Of a stretch of 22,054 nucleotides of DNA, positions 1 through 7,412 are shown in pieces (within the stretch, counting starts at the first letter, position 1; each line of letters opens with the position of its first letter). This DNA is from JACQAI01 sp035507915 (GTDB lineage: Bacteria; Pseudomonadota; Alphaproteobacteria; Elsterales; Elsteraceae). The notes under the pieces were generated by a model. That model had not been told where the DNA came from. It saw only the letters and a list, made by a program, of their open reading frames with translations, and made no database searches. Location: NCBI GenBank assembly GCA_035507915.1, contig DATJNS010000324.1:1-22054 (forward strand), read 5' to 3'. The position numbers were made by a program, and so were the translations under genes.

Positions 1-132
1 TCCGTCGGCCTCCGCCAATGTTACGCGCGCGCGGCCCGCGCCATCCCTCCGCCAGCGCATTACATCGCGGTAAAACAAGGCATTTTAACGAAGCGTCGAC
101 GGAGCGCCGCGCGCACCGCCGCACCCTGTCGC
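1..132. other. Left-edge stretch without a recognisable gene
   Basis: This is the 3' flank of the short-chain dehydrogenase gene. I see no credible coding region or clean terminator. An AT-rich patch at about 68-96 stands out in the GC-rich background; it has a weak TAAAA/TTTTA inverted repeat but no U-run typical of an intrinsic terminator. It could belong to the promoter of a gene lying left of the window. Confidence 0.4.
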
Positions 133-894
133 TCACTTGCCGCCGGTGACGTCGAGGAACGTGCCGGTGACGAAGGACGCGTCGGCGCTTGCCAGCCACA
201 GGATCGCCCGCGCAACCTCTTCGGGTTGACCGCCTCGTCCCATGGGGATCGAGTCTTTGACGCGATCCACCCGTCCCGGCTCGCCGCCGCTGGCATGGAT
301 GTCGGTGTAGATGTGCCCCGGGCGAACGCAGTTGACGCGGATCCCATCCCGCGCGACTTCCTTGGCGAAGCCGGTCGTGAAAGTCTCGAGGGCACCCTTC
401 GACGCGGCGTAGTCGACATATTCGTTCGGGCTGCCGAGCCGGGCCGCTGCCGATGAGACGTTGATCACGGCGCCGCCGCGCCCGTTGTGACGATACGACA
501 TGCGCCTCGCTGCCTGCTGTGCGCAGAGGATCGGGCCGATCGCGTTGACCGCGAAGATGCGCCGCATCCGTTCGAATTCGAGATCCTCCAGCCGGGACTG
601 CGGCGCAAGCACCGCGGCGTTGTTCACCAGCACATCGATCCGGCCGAAGCTCCGGTCGATCGCGGCGAAAAGCCGAGCGACCTGCTCGGGATCCGCGCTG
701 TCTGCGCGCACGGGTAACGCTCGGCGCCCGACGGCTTCCACATCGGCCGCCACCGCGAGGGCGGCGGACTCGTTGGAGACGAAGCTGAGCGCGACGTCGT
801 AACCTTGTGCGGCAGCAAGCCGCGCCGTCGCCGCGCCGACGCCCCGACCGCCACCCGTTATCAGAATTACCGGCGTCTGCGGGTCGGTATCCAT
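133..894 (-). CDS. SDR family NAD(P)-dependent oxidoreductase
   Basis: A 253-residue classical short-chain dehydrogenase/reductase, the usual family length. Seen: a Rossmann nucleotide-binding motif TGGGRGVG at residues 13-20, the NNAA motif at 91-94, and the catalytic set Asn117, Ser148, Tyr162 and Lys166 in YAASK. These predict a cytosolic NAD(P)H-dependent oxidation or reduction of a carbonyl or alcohol; the substrate cannot be read. Because the strand after the first beta-alpha-beta unit carries no acidic residue at the expected place (ALSFVSN), NADP(H) is more likely than NAD(H), which is inference. ATG start, with GAAGG about 8 nt upstream. It follows the antiporter gene by 33 nt and is probably the last gene of the 2934-133 unit. 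Its role with the transport genes is unclear. Confidence 0.93.
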   Translation of the reverse strand: MDTDPQTPVILITGGGRGVGAATARLAAAQGYDVALSFVSNESAALAVAADVEAVGRRALPVRADSADPEQVARLFAAIDRSFGRIDVLVNNAAVLAPQSRLEDLEFERMRRIFAVNAIGPILCAQQAARRMSYRHNGRGGAVINVSSAAARLGSPNEYVDYAASKGALETFTTGFAKEVARDGIRVNCVRPGHIYTDIHASGGEPGRVDRVKDSIPMGRGGQPEEVARAILWLASADASFVTGTFLDVTGGK

Positions 895-927
895 TTAGCG
901 AACCTTCACGTGGTTGCGGGATGATGA

Positions 928-2034
928 TCAGGGCGCGAACACGAGCAGCGCGAACGTCGCGAACAGCACCAGGTGCACGAATCCCGACAGGATGTTGGTG
1001 CGGCCGGTCGCGAAGGTCAGCAGGCTGACGGCGAACGTCAGCACGAGCAGCACGGTTTCCTTGGCGCCGATGCCGAGCGTGACCGGCCGGTTCGTCACGA
1101 TGCTGACGACCGCGACGGCCGGCACGGTCAAGCCGATCGTGGCGAGCGACGATCCCAAGGCGAGGTTGATGCTCTTCTGCAATTTGTCGTGCCGCGCCGC
1201 CTCGACGGCCGCCACCGCCTCCGGCAGCAGGACGAGCAGCGCCACCAGGATGCCGGCGAGTGCCTCCGGCGCGCCCATGCTGGCGAGGCCCGTCTCGAGC
1301 GACGCGGCGAATTTCTTCGACAGCAGGATCACGCCCATCAGCGACAGGACGAGGAACGCCGCGCTGGCGATCACGGCCCGATCGGTCGGACCGGCGTTGT
1401 CGCAGTTCGCCGCCGCCTCGATCGGCTCGACCAGGAAGTAGTCGCGGTGCCGTATCGTCTGCAGGTAGAGGAAAATCGCGTAGAGCGCGAGCGTGGTCAG
1501 GATCACGAAGACGAGCTGGACCGTCGAGTAGAAGGGGCCGGGCACGCTCTCGGTGTAGTTGGGCAGGACCAGCGCGAGGACGGCGAGCGTCATCAGGACG
1601 CTGAGATAGGCGCCCGATCCGGTGACCCGGAAGCTCTGCTCGCGATAGCGCACGCCGCCGATCACGATGCACAGGCCGATCAGGCCGTTGCACACGATCA
1701 TGACGACGGCGAACACCGAGTCGCGCGCCAGCGTCGAGCCGGCGTTGGCGCCCGCCATCACCGAGGCGATCAGCGCGACCTCGATGATCGTGACCGCGCC
1801 GGTGAGCACGAGCGTGCCCGCCGGCTCGCCGGTGCGATGCGCGATCACCTCGGAATGGAACACCGCGGCGAACACGGCGCCCAGCAGCACCGGGACCAGC
1901 GCCGCCGCCAAGGCGACGCCGACCGCCGATCCGCCGATCGGACCGCGCGCTCCGACCACGGCGGCGAGCGCGTAGAACGCCAGTGCGACGATCGGCCAGA
2001 CCCACACCATCCGCGCGCCGGTTCGCTTGCTCAC
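928..2034 (-). CDS. Calcium:proton antiporter (CaCA superfamily, ChaA-like)
   Basis: A 368-residue polytopic membrane protein with about ten or eleven hydrophobic segments. The two homologous alpha-repeat motifs of CaCA exchangers are visible: HRTGEPAGTLVLTGAVTIIE in the first half and LLPEAVAAVEAARHDKLQKS followed by NLALGSSLATIGLTVP in the second, each with the acidic residue expected to bind the cation. This matches ChaA-type Ca2+/H+ (possibly Na+/H+ or K+/H+) antiporters of the inner membrane, which export cations using the proton gradient. The likely start is GTG at 2034, preceded by a good Shine-Dalgarno (AGGGGAG) about 7 nt upstream. It lies 66 nt after the UPF0114 gene and 33 nt before the dehydrogenase gene, consistent with one transcript. 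Ion specificity is not determined by the sequence. Confidence 0.92.
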   Translation of the reverse strand: MSKRTGARMVWVWPIVALAFYALAAVVGARGPIGGSAVGVALAAALVPVLLGAVFAAVFHSEVIAHRTGEPAGTLVLTGAVTIIEVALIASVMAGANAGSTLARDSVFAVVMIVCNGLIGLCIVIGGVRYREQSFRVTGSGAYLSVLMTLAVLALVLPNYTESVPGPFYSTVQLVFVILTTLALYAIFLYLQTIRHRDYFLVEPIEAAANCDNAGPTDRAVIASAAFLVLSLMGVILLSKKFAASLETGLASMGAPEALAGILVALLVLLPEAVAAVEAARHDKLQKSINLALGSSLATIGLTVPAVAVVSIVTNRPVTLGIGAKETVLLVLTFAVSLLTFATGRTNILSGFVHLVLFATFALLVFAP

Positions 2035-2100
2035 GCTGCTTCTCCCCTGGCGATGGCTCGACCGTGATGGCGGCGATCTCGGGCGTCCGGGCGGTGGTTG

Positions 2101-2604
2101 CTAGTCGCGCTTGCCCGCGTGGCTGTCGAACCGGTCGGTCACCGCGAGCAAAAGACCGATCGCGACGAAGGTGAGGGGCACCCCGATCAGCCAGGCGAGG
2201 TCGTGATGCGTCGGCTCGCCGAGATCCATGAACTCCTCGAGCACCTGGATCGCCGAGATGACGACGATCGAGGAGATCATCTTCATCTTGATGCCGGCGA
2301 AATCGATCGTGTCCATCCAGGCCGGCCGCTCGTGCGCCGCCAGCCGGATCGGCGAGACGAAGCTCTCGTAGCCGCCCAGGACGACGATCACGAGCAGGTT
2401 GCCGGTCAGCGCGAGGTCGACCAGTTTCAGGCTCGCCACGATCGTGGTGTTGAGGTCGAGGTCGAGATAGTGGGGGAACAGCGCGGCCAGCTTCTGCACG
2501 AACTTGACCGCCAGCAGCGCGAGCGTGACGACCAGGCCGAGATAGAACGGCGCCAGCAGCCAGCGGCTGGCGAAGATCACGCGTTCCAGGGTGCGTTCGA
2601 TCAT
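2101..2604 (-). CDS. UPF0114 / TIGR00645 (YqhA-like) inner-membrane protein
   Basis: A 167-residue protein with the features of the UPF0114 (YqhA) family: an N-terminal ERVIFASRWLLAPFYLGL segment, a conserved LVDLALTGNLLVIVVLGGYE stretch, then SF(V)SP, and two further hydrophobic segments near the C-terminus, giving about four transmembrane helices. Length is typical for the family. The biochemical role of UPF0114 proteins is not established; they are small integral membrane proteins often found near ion transport genes. Here it precedes a Ca2+/H+ antiporter by 66 nt, so a role in ion or membrane-potential homeostasis is a reasonable but unproven guess. The ATG at 2604 is preceded by GGAAGGA at a slightly long spacing. 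Confidence 0.92.
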   Translation of the reverse strand: MIERTLERVIFASRWLLAPFYLGLVVTLALLAVKFVQKLAALFPHYLDLDLNTTIVASLKLVDLALTGNLLVIVVLGGYESFVSPIRLAAHERPAWMDTIDFAGIKMKMISSIVVISAIQVLEEFMDLGEPTHHDLAWLIGVPLTFVAIGLLLAVTDRFDSHAGKRD

Positions 2605-2670
2605 GACGCCGATTCCTTCCCGTGCGGCGGCGCCGGCGGCCCGACCCCGGCGCCGCGTCGTTGCCAGCCG

Positions 2671-2934
2671 TCAGTGATGCGCGCGGTAGGCCAGCGCCAG
2701 GCGCAGCTGCTCGATCGCCGCGCGGCTCGCGCGGATCGCGTCGGCCTTGTGGCCGCCGAAGTCGTGCGGCGCCGCCTCCATGTAGTGGATGGCGTCCTCG
2801 AGCTGGTGGATCGCCGCCGCGATCCGCGGATGCTCCCGCTCCTCGGGGCGCAGGCCTTGGGCTGCGGCGCCGCCCACCGGCGCGAGCAGGGCGAGGCAGA
2901 CTATGGCGGCACGCAGCCGTCGAGCGTAAGGCAT
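2671..2934 (-). CDS. Small exported protein of unknown function
   Basis: An 87-residue protein starting with a clear Sec signal peptide (positively charged start, hydrophobic core AAIVCLALLAPVGG, likely cleavage after the AAAQ region near residue 26). The mature part of about 60 residues is mostly helical. Two pairs of helices are suggested by an amphipathic IHQLEDAIHYMEAAPHDFGG segment and a second one ending AIEQLRLALAYRAHH, joined by a GGHKADAI turn. I recognise this as a recurring type of small periplasmic protein, but no function is known to me. His residues (HQ, HY, HD, GGH, HH) are frequent, so metal binding is conceivable. ATG with GGGAG 8 nt upstream. It is the first gene of the minus-strand unit with the UPF0114 protein and the antiporter, starting 105 bp from the divergent sulfatase gene. 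Confidence 0.85.
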   Translation of the reverse strand: MPYARRLRAAIVCLALLAPVGGAAAQGLRPEEREHPRIAAAIHQLEDAIHYMEAAPHDFGGHKADAIRASRAAIEQLRLALAYRAHH

Positions 2935-3039
2935 GTCGAACTCCCGTTTGCGGTCCAGGTGGGCTATTGAAGCAGACTTGAAGGATCAATCAATGACGCC
3001 GGCAATGACGCGGGCGGGCCGGCGGCCGGGGAGAGCGCG
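2935..3039. promoter_or_regulatory. Divergent intergenic region for the exported protein and sulfatase genes
   Basis: These 105 bp separate two divergent units, so promoters for both should lie here. Only weak sigma-70-like matches are visible (TTGAAG and TTGATT blocks around 2967-2996), in a local AT-rich patch. A tandem direct repeat of 12 bp, CAATGACGCCGG at 2991-3002 and CAATGACGCGGG at 3003-3014, could be an operator or chance. GGGGAGAG just before the sulfatase ATG is its ribosome binding site. Confidence 0.4.
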
Positions 3040-4632
3040 ATGAGGCGGCCCAACTTTCTGCTCATCATCACGGACCAGCAGCGCGCCGACCATCTCGGCT
3101 GCTACGGCAACCGCATCCTGGCGACGCCGCATATCGACGGGCTGGCGCGCCGCGGCGTGGCGTTCGACCGCTTCTACGTCGCCTCGCCGATCTGCATGCC
3201 CAACCGCGCGACCCTGATGACCGGGCGGATGCCGTCGGTGCACGGCGTGCGCCACAACGGCATCCCGCTGTCCTTACGTGCGACCACGTTCGTCGAGCTG
3301 ATGCGCCGGGCCGGCTACCGCACGGCGATGGTCGGCAAGTCGCACCTGCAGAACATGTGGGACAAGCCGCCGCTGGTGCCGGATCCGCGCGACCCGGCAC
3401 TGGCGCGCCCGCCGGCGGCGCTCGACCAGGCCGCGGCACTCGAGCCCGGCCGTTACGACCAGGAATACGCCCAGCACTGGCGCAAGACTCCCGACCGCAC
3501 GATGGACCTGCCCTATTACGGCTTCGAAGACGTCGCTCTCGCGATCGATCACGGCGACCAGGTCGACGGCCACTACACGGGCTGGCTCGCCGCGCGTGGT
3601 CACGAGCCGGACGCGCTGCGCGGGCCCGAGAACGCGCTGCCGTCGCCCGACATCGTCTGCCCGCAGGCCTGGCGCACGCGCATCCCCGAGGCGCTCTACC
3701 CGACCAGCTACGTCGCCGAGAAGACGATCGACCGGCTGGCCGACTTCGCGCGCACGCCCGACCGGCCGTTCCTGCTAAAATGCTCGTTCCCCGACCCGCA
3801 TCATCCCTTCACGCCGCCCGGCCGCTACTGGGACATGTACCGCGCCGCCGACGTGGCGCTGCCCGAGAGCTGGACCTTCGACCGCGGGCGCGCGCCGCCG
3901 CACCTCGCCTGGCTGCTCGACCAGCGCGACGCCGGCACGCGGAATGCGACCACGCCCGCCCTGTTCGCCTGCACCGAGCGCGAGGCGCGCGAGGCGATCG
4001 CGCTGACCTACGGCATGATCGCGATGATCGACGACGCGGTCGGCCGCGTGCTCGAGCGCCTCGCCGCGCTCGGCCTCGCCGACGATACGGTCGTGATCTT
4101 CACCTCGGACCACGGCGACTACATGGGCGACCACCAGCTGCTGCTGAAGGGGCCGATCCACTACCAGTCGGTCGTGCGCGTGCCGTTCATCTGGACCGAT
4201 CCGCACGCCGCGGGTGCGAGCACGCGCCGCGCCGCGATGGCGGGCACGGTCGACATCGCGCCGACCGTGCTGGCGCGTGCCGGCCTGGCGCCGTTCGACG
4301 GCATGCACGGCGCCTCGCTGCTCGACGTGATCGGCGGCACGCGCGCCGCGTTCCGTGAGGCGCTCGTGATCGAGGAGGAGGGTCAGCGCGTCTACATGGA
4401 TTTTCCCTCCCGCGTGCGCATGCGCACCCTGCTGACCGAGCGCCATCGGCTCAGCGTCTATGACGGTGCCGCCTGGGGCGAGCTCTACGACCTCCAGGAG
4501 GATCCGCACGAGCGGGTGAACTTGTGGGACGACCCGGGCGCCCGCGACGCGCGGCTCGCGATGCAGGACCGCCTGATCCACGAGATGATCGCGCTCTCCG
4601 AGACCAGCCCGCGCCCGTCCGCGCTGGCGTGA
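3040..4632 (+). CDS. Sulfatase (type I, formylglycine-dependent arylsulfatase-like hydrolase)
   Basis: A 530-residue alkaline-phosphatase-superfamily hydrolase. Seen: N-terminal metal-binding TDQQR with Asp12 and Gln13, the sulfatase signature CMPNR at residues 52-56 followed by ATLMTGR, in which Cys52 would be converted to formylglycine, and the C-terminal metal site SDHGDYMGDH (Asp357, His358) with Lys370 in LLLKGP. The family hydrolyses sulfate esters, and some members hydrolyse phosphonate or phosphate diesters, using Ca2+ or Mn2+. There is no signal peptide, so a cytosolic enzyme is expected, as for the phosphonate monoester hydrolase branch. Start ATG at 3040 with GGGGAGAG 4 nt upstream. 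No maturase gene (FGE or anSME) and no sulfate or sugar genes lie in the window. Its stop codon directly abuts that of the convergent MFS gene. The substrate is unknown. Confidence 0.94.
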   Translation: MRRPNFLLIITDQQRADHLGCYGNRILATPHIDGLARRGVAFDRFYVASPICMPNRATLMTGRMPSVHGVRHNGIPLSLRATTFVELMRRAGYRTAMVGKSHLQNMWDKPPLVPDPRDPALARPPAALDQAAALEPGRYDQEYAQHWRKTPDRTMDLPYYGFEDVALAIDHGDQVDGHYTGWLAARGHEPDALRGPENALPSPDIVCPQAWRTRIPEALYPTSYVAEKTIDRLADFARTPDRPFLLKCSFPDPHHPFTPPGRYWDMYRAADVALPESWTFDRGRAPPHLAWLLDQRDAGTRNATTPALFACTEREAREAIALTYGMIAMIDDAVGRVLERLAALGLADDTVVIFTSDHGDYMGDHQLLLKGPIHYQSVVRVPFIWTDPHAAGASTRRAAMAGTVDIAPTVLARAGLAPFDGMHGASLLDVIGGTRAAFREALVIEEEGQRVYMDFPSRVRMRTLLTERHRLSVYDGAAWGELYDLQEDPHERVNLWDDPGARDARLAMQDRLIHEMIALSETSPRPSALA

Positions 4633-5964
4633 TCAGCGCGCCGCCTCGAGCCGGGCGCGCAGCGCGGCGTGCGTGGCGGCGTCGAGCGGATAGTTCCAGA
4701 CCAGCACGGTGGCGGCGAGCTTGAGGCCGACCGGCACGGCGGCGTAGAGCAGCGCGAGCGCGGTCAGCGCGACGCCGGCATTGTCGCGCGCCGGATCGAA
4801 ACCGGCACGATCGAGCAGCGGGAAGGCGATGCCGACCGCGATGGCGAGCGCGAGCTTGGTCGCCATGGTCCACAGCGCGAAATAGAGCCCGGCGCGCCGC
4901 GCGCCGCTGCCCAGCGTGTCGAGATCGACGATGTCGGCCTGCATCGCCGACGGCAGGGTCAAGTCGGCGCCGAGCCCGACGCCGGTCATCACCGAGATCA
5001 GCGCGTACCAGCCGAGGTCGCCCGGCCCGAGCGCCGGCGCCCACGCGAACCAGCAGCAGCTCCACATCAGCGAGATGGCCCACGCGCGGTGCTTGCCGAG
5101 ACGGTGCGACAGCTTGAGCCAGAACGGCACCGCGGCGATGCCGGCCAGGAAATAGACGAACAGCAGCAGGCCGGTCTTGTCGGGCACGCGCACGACGTGG
5201 CCGGCGAACAGGGTGAAGAGCGTCGCGGTCAGGCCGTTGCCCAGCCCGTTCAGCAGATAGGCGGCGATCAGCCGGCGGAACGGCCGGTTCTCGAGGATCG
5301 GGCGCCACCAGCGCACGGCGACGATCGCCGTCGATCGCGCGACCGGCGCGGCCGCGCGGTCCGGCACGCGCGTGACGGTGACGGCGATCGCGATCGGCAG
5401 CGCCACCATCATGAGCCCGGCGAGCAGCGCCAGCGCCGCGGCGCCGGTCGCGCGGCCGCCGTGGAGCGCCGGCAGGCCGGCCGCCGCCAGCGTGCCGAGG
5501 ATCACGAAGCTCTCGCGGAAGCTCGTGATGCGCGCGCGCTCGTGATAGTCGGGCGACAGCTCGGCCGCCCAGGCGTAGTAGGGCAAGAGGAGGATCGTCC
5601 AGGCGACATAGAGCGCGACGGTCCAGACCAGCAGATAGAGGTCGCCGACGCCCGGTGCCGGCAGGAACAGCTTGTAGACGGCGACGAGCGCGAGCGGCGT
5701 GCCGAGGATCAGCCACGGCCGGCGCCGGCCGATGCGCGTGGTCCAGCGGTCGCTCAGCACGCCGACCAGCGGATCGATCACGACGTCCCACAGCCGCGCC
5801 GCGAGCAGCACGCCGCCGACCGCGGTGAGCCCGAGCCCCATCTCGTCGGCGTAGAACGCCGGCAGATAGATGTAGAGCGGCACCGTGAGGGCGGCGAGCG
5901 GAAACCCCGGCAGCGCGAACGCCAGCAACGTCTTGAGCGGCAGCCGGTCAGACGACGACGTCAC
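4633..5964 (-). CDS. MFS transporter of the GPH (glycoside-pentoside-hexuronide:cation symporter) type
   Basis: A 443-residue protein with about twelve hydrophobic segments. The opening LPLKTLLAFALPGFPLAAL, the FYADEMGLGL loop, the RLWDVVIDPLVGVLSDR motif (Asp residues in helix 2 followed by a cytosolic basic loop) and GRRRPWLILGTP are typical of the MFS_2/GPH family, which includes MelB. Classical members co-transport sugars with Na+ or H+, but this subgroup often sits beside CFA-synthase-like and flavin amine oxidase-like genes, so a lipid-related or stress role is at least as likely. Start is GTG at 5964; no clear Shine-Dalgarno is seen. A perfect 6-bp hairpin (CAGAGC-GCG-GCTCTG, 5972-5986) lies 7 nt upstream of it. 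It is separated from the methyltransferase gene by the 169-bp nested repeat and its stop abuts the sulfatase stop. Confidence 0.92.
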   Translation of the reverse strand: MTSSSDRLPLKTLLAFALPGFPLAALTVPLYIYLPAFYADEMGLGLTAVGGVLLAARLWDVVIDPLVGVLSDRWTTRIGRRRPWLILGTPLALVAVYKLFLPAPGVGDLYLLVWTVALYVAWTILLLPYYAWAAELSPDYHERARITSFRESFVILGTLAAAGLPALHGGRATGAAALALLAGLMMVALPIAIAVTVTRVPDRAAAPVARSTAIVAVRWWRPILENRPFRRLIAAYLLNGLGNGLTATLFTLFAGHVVRVPDKTGLLLFVYFLAGIAAVPFWLKLSHRLGKHRAWAISLMWSCCWFAWAPALGPGDLGWYALISVMTGVGLGADLTLPSAMQADIVDLDTLGSGARRAGLYFALWTMATKLALAIAVGIAFPLLDRAGFDPARDNAGVALTALALLYAAVPVGLKLAATVLVWNYPLDAATHAALRARLEAAR

Positions 5965-5971
5965 GACGCCG

Positions 5972-5986
5972 CAGAGCGCGGCTCTG
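5972..5986. promoter_or_regulatory. Short perfect hairpin or operator upstream of the MFS gene
   Basis: CAGAGC, loop GCG, GCTCTG forms a perfect inverted repeat ending 7 nt before the GTG start codon of the MFS gene on the minus strand. In mRNA it would occupy the ribosome-binding region; in DNA it could be an operator half-site pair. Short palindromes are common in GC-rich DNA, so the functional claim is weak. Confidence 0.3.
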
Positions 5987-5997
5987 ATGTGTGCCGC

Positions 5998-6166
5998 TCA
6001 CCCTCCCTCGTCATGGCCGGCCACCGTGCCGGCCATCCACGTCGGGCCGACGCACGACGTCCGGTTGACGGTGCGCCGCGCGAATGTCGCCTCTGGTCGA
6101 GCGCCGATCGCTTCGGCGACGTGGATGGCCGGCACGGAGGCCGGCCATGACGGCGAGGGATGGTGA
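5998..6166. repeat. Nested inverted repeat (MAGLVPAIHV-type palindrome pair)
   Basis: Two arms, 5998-6044 and 6117-6166, are near-identical inverted copies (both begin TCACC from the outside and end at the CCACGTCG core), separated by 72 bp with no gene. Each arm is itself a palindrome: ATGGCCGG and CCGGCCAT around an 8-nt loop. When translated, such units give the GHDG...VPAIHV signature that I associate with abundant intergenic repeats of Bradyrhizobium and Rhodospirillales. The structure resembles a REP doublet or a very small non-autonomous element. No target-site duplication is evident. It lies between the methyltransferase and MFS genes and could end or stabilise the upstream transcript. 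Confidence 0.85.
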
Positions 6167-6188
6167 CCAGGGCCGGCCTCACGTCTCG

Positions 6189-7412
6189 TCAGTCGCGCGC
6201 GAGGGCGATCTGGCGGACGTCGATGCTGCCGAAGCCGAAGCCGGCTTCGCAGTAGCTGAGGTAGTAGCGCCACAGCCGGCGGAAGCGCGCGTCGAAGCCG
6301 AGCACGGCGATGCCCGGCCATACGCGCTCGAAGCGCGCGCACCACAGCTTGAGGGTGCGCGCGTAGTCGGCGCCGAAACCGTCGTCGGCGAGCCAGCGCA
6401 AGCCGACGCGCGCGACCTCGCGTCTCAGGTGGCTCGGCGTCGGCAGCATGCCGCCCGGGAACACGTAGCGCTGGATGAAGTCGGGGCTGCTGCGATAGAT
6501 CGCCCAGCGCGCGTCGTCGATCGTGATCGCCTGCAGCGCGATCCGGCCGCCCGGCGCGGTCAGCGCGCGGAGCGTGTCGAAATAGACCGGCCAGTAGGTC
6601 TCGCCGACCGCCTCGAGCATCTCGATCGAGACCACGCGGTCGAACGTGCCCGTGACGTCGCGGTAATCCTGCAGCCGCAGCTCGACCCGGTCGGCCAGGC
6701 CGGCGCGCCCGATGCGCTCGCGCGCGTAGTCGAGCTGGGCCTGCGACAGGGTGATGCCGACCACGGACGCGCCCTGCTCGGCGGCGTATTGCGCGAAGCC
6801 GCCCCAGCCGCAGCCGATCTCGAGCACGCGGTGGCCGGGCCGGATGTCGGCGATCTCGGCCATGCGTCGGTACTTGTTGCGCTGCGCGGCCTCGAGATCG
6901 TCATCCGGACCGGCGAACAGCGCGGCCGAGTACGTCATGCCGGGATCGAGCCAGGCGGCGTAGAACGCGTTGCCGAGGTCGTAGTGCGCGGCGATGTTGT
7001 CGCGCGCGCGCCGGCGCGAGTTGTCGCGCAGGCGGTGCAGCGCGCGCTGGACCAGGCGCAGCCACCAGCTGCCCTCGAGGCCGAAATGCGGCTCGTTCTG
7101 CAGGAAGTAGACGAGCAAGGCGGCGACGTCGGGGCTGTCCCAGTCGCCGTCGACATAGGCTTCGCCGAACGCCAGGTGGCCGCCGAGCAGGAAGCGGCGC
7201 ATCACGCGCGCGCGCCGCACGTGGAACTCCGCCTCGACGCCCGGCTCGCTGCCGCGGAACACCATTTGCTCGCCGTCGGGCAGGATCAGGGTCAAGGTGC
7301 CGGCGCGCAGGCGCGTGCCGAGCTCGGTCAGCCGACGCACGCGCCGCGTCGTCGGATAGGCCGGCATCGGCGCGCCGGTCAGCGTGGAGAGTCGGTGCTC
7401 GTCGGTCGTCAT
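6189..7412 (-). CDS. CFA-synthase-like SAM-dependent fatty acid methyltransferase
   Basis: A 407-residue member of the cyclopropane-fatty-acyl-phospholipid synthase family. Seen: an N-terminal lipid-binding region, HYDLGN at 143-148, the SAM motif VLEIGCGWGGF at about 197-206, and the family's FIQRYVFPGG at 313-321. The usual MFEHVG loop of E. coli-type CFA synthase is here EMLEAVGE (265-271), with Ala in place of His. That variant suggests transfer of a methyl(ene) group to membrane unsaturated fatty acyl chains but a product other than the simple cyclopropane; this is inference. The start is taken at the ATG at 7412, which overlaps the DUF1365 stop by 4 bp (ATGA); a longer in-frame upstream extension runs into that gene and is rejected. 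It acts at the cytosolic face of the inner membrane and is translationally coupled to its two upstream neighbours. Confidence 0.92.
   Translation of the reverse strand: MTTDEHRLSTLTGAPMPAYPTTRRVRRLTELGTRLRAGTLTLILPDGEQMVFRGSEPGVEAEFHVRRARVMRRFLLGGHLAFGEAYVDGDWDSPDVAALLVYFLQNEPHFGLEGSWWLRLVQRALHRLRDNSRRRARDNIAAHYDLGNAFYAAWLDPGMTYSAALFAGPDDDLEAAQRNKYRRMAEIADIRPGHRVLEIGCGWGGFAQYAAEQGASVVGITLSQAQLDYARERIGRAGLADRVELRLQDYRDVTGTFDRVVSIEMLEAVGETYWPVYFDTLRALTAPGGRIALQAITIDDARWAIYRSSPDFIQRYVFPGGMLPTPSHLRREVARVGLRWLADDGFGADYARTLKLWCARFERVWPGIAVLGFDARFRRLWRYYLSYCEAGFGFGSIDVRQIALARD

Noticed and set aside
4669..6150. Long plus-strand open frame opposite the MFS gene, one of many long antisense frames in the window.
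   Set aside because: Its product is almost wholly Arg, Gln, Asp, Glu, His and Ala, as expected for the complement of a GC-rich gene, and the opposite strand encodes a clear MFS protein.
5998..6166. CRISPR-like array, given repeated units.
   Set aside because: There are only two arms in inverted orientation, not direct repeats with regular spacers, and no cas genes.
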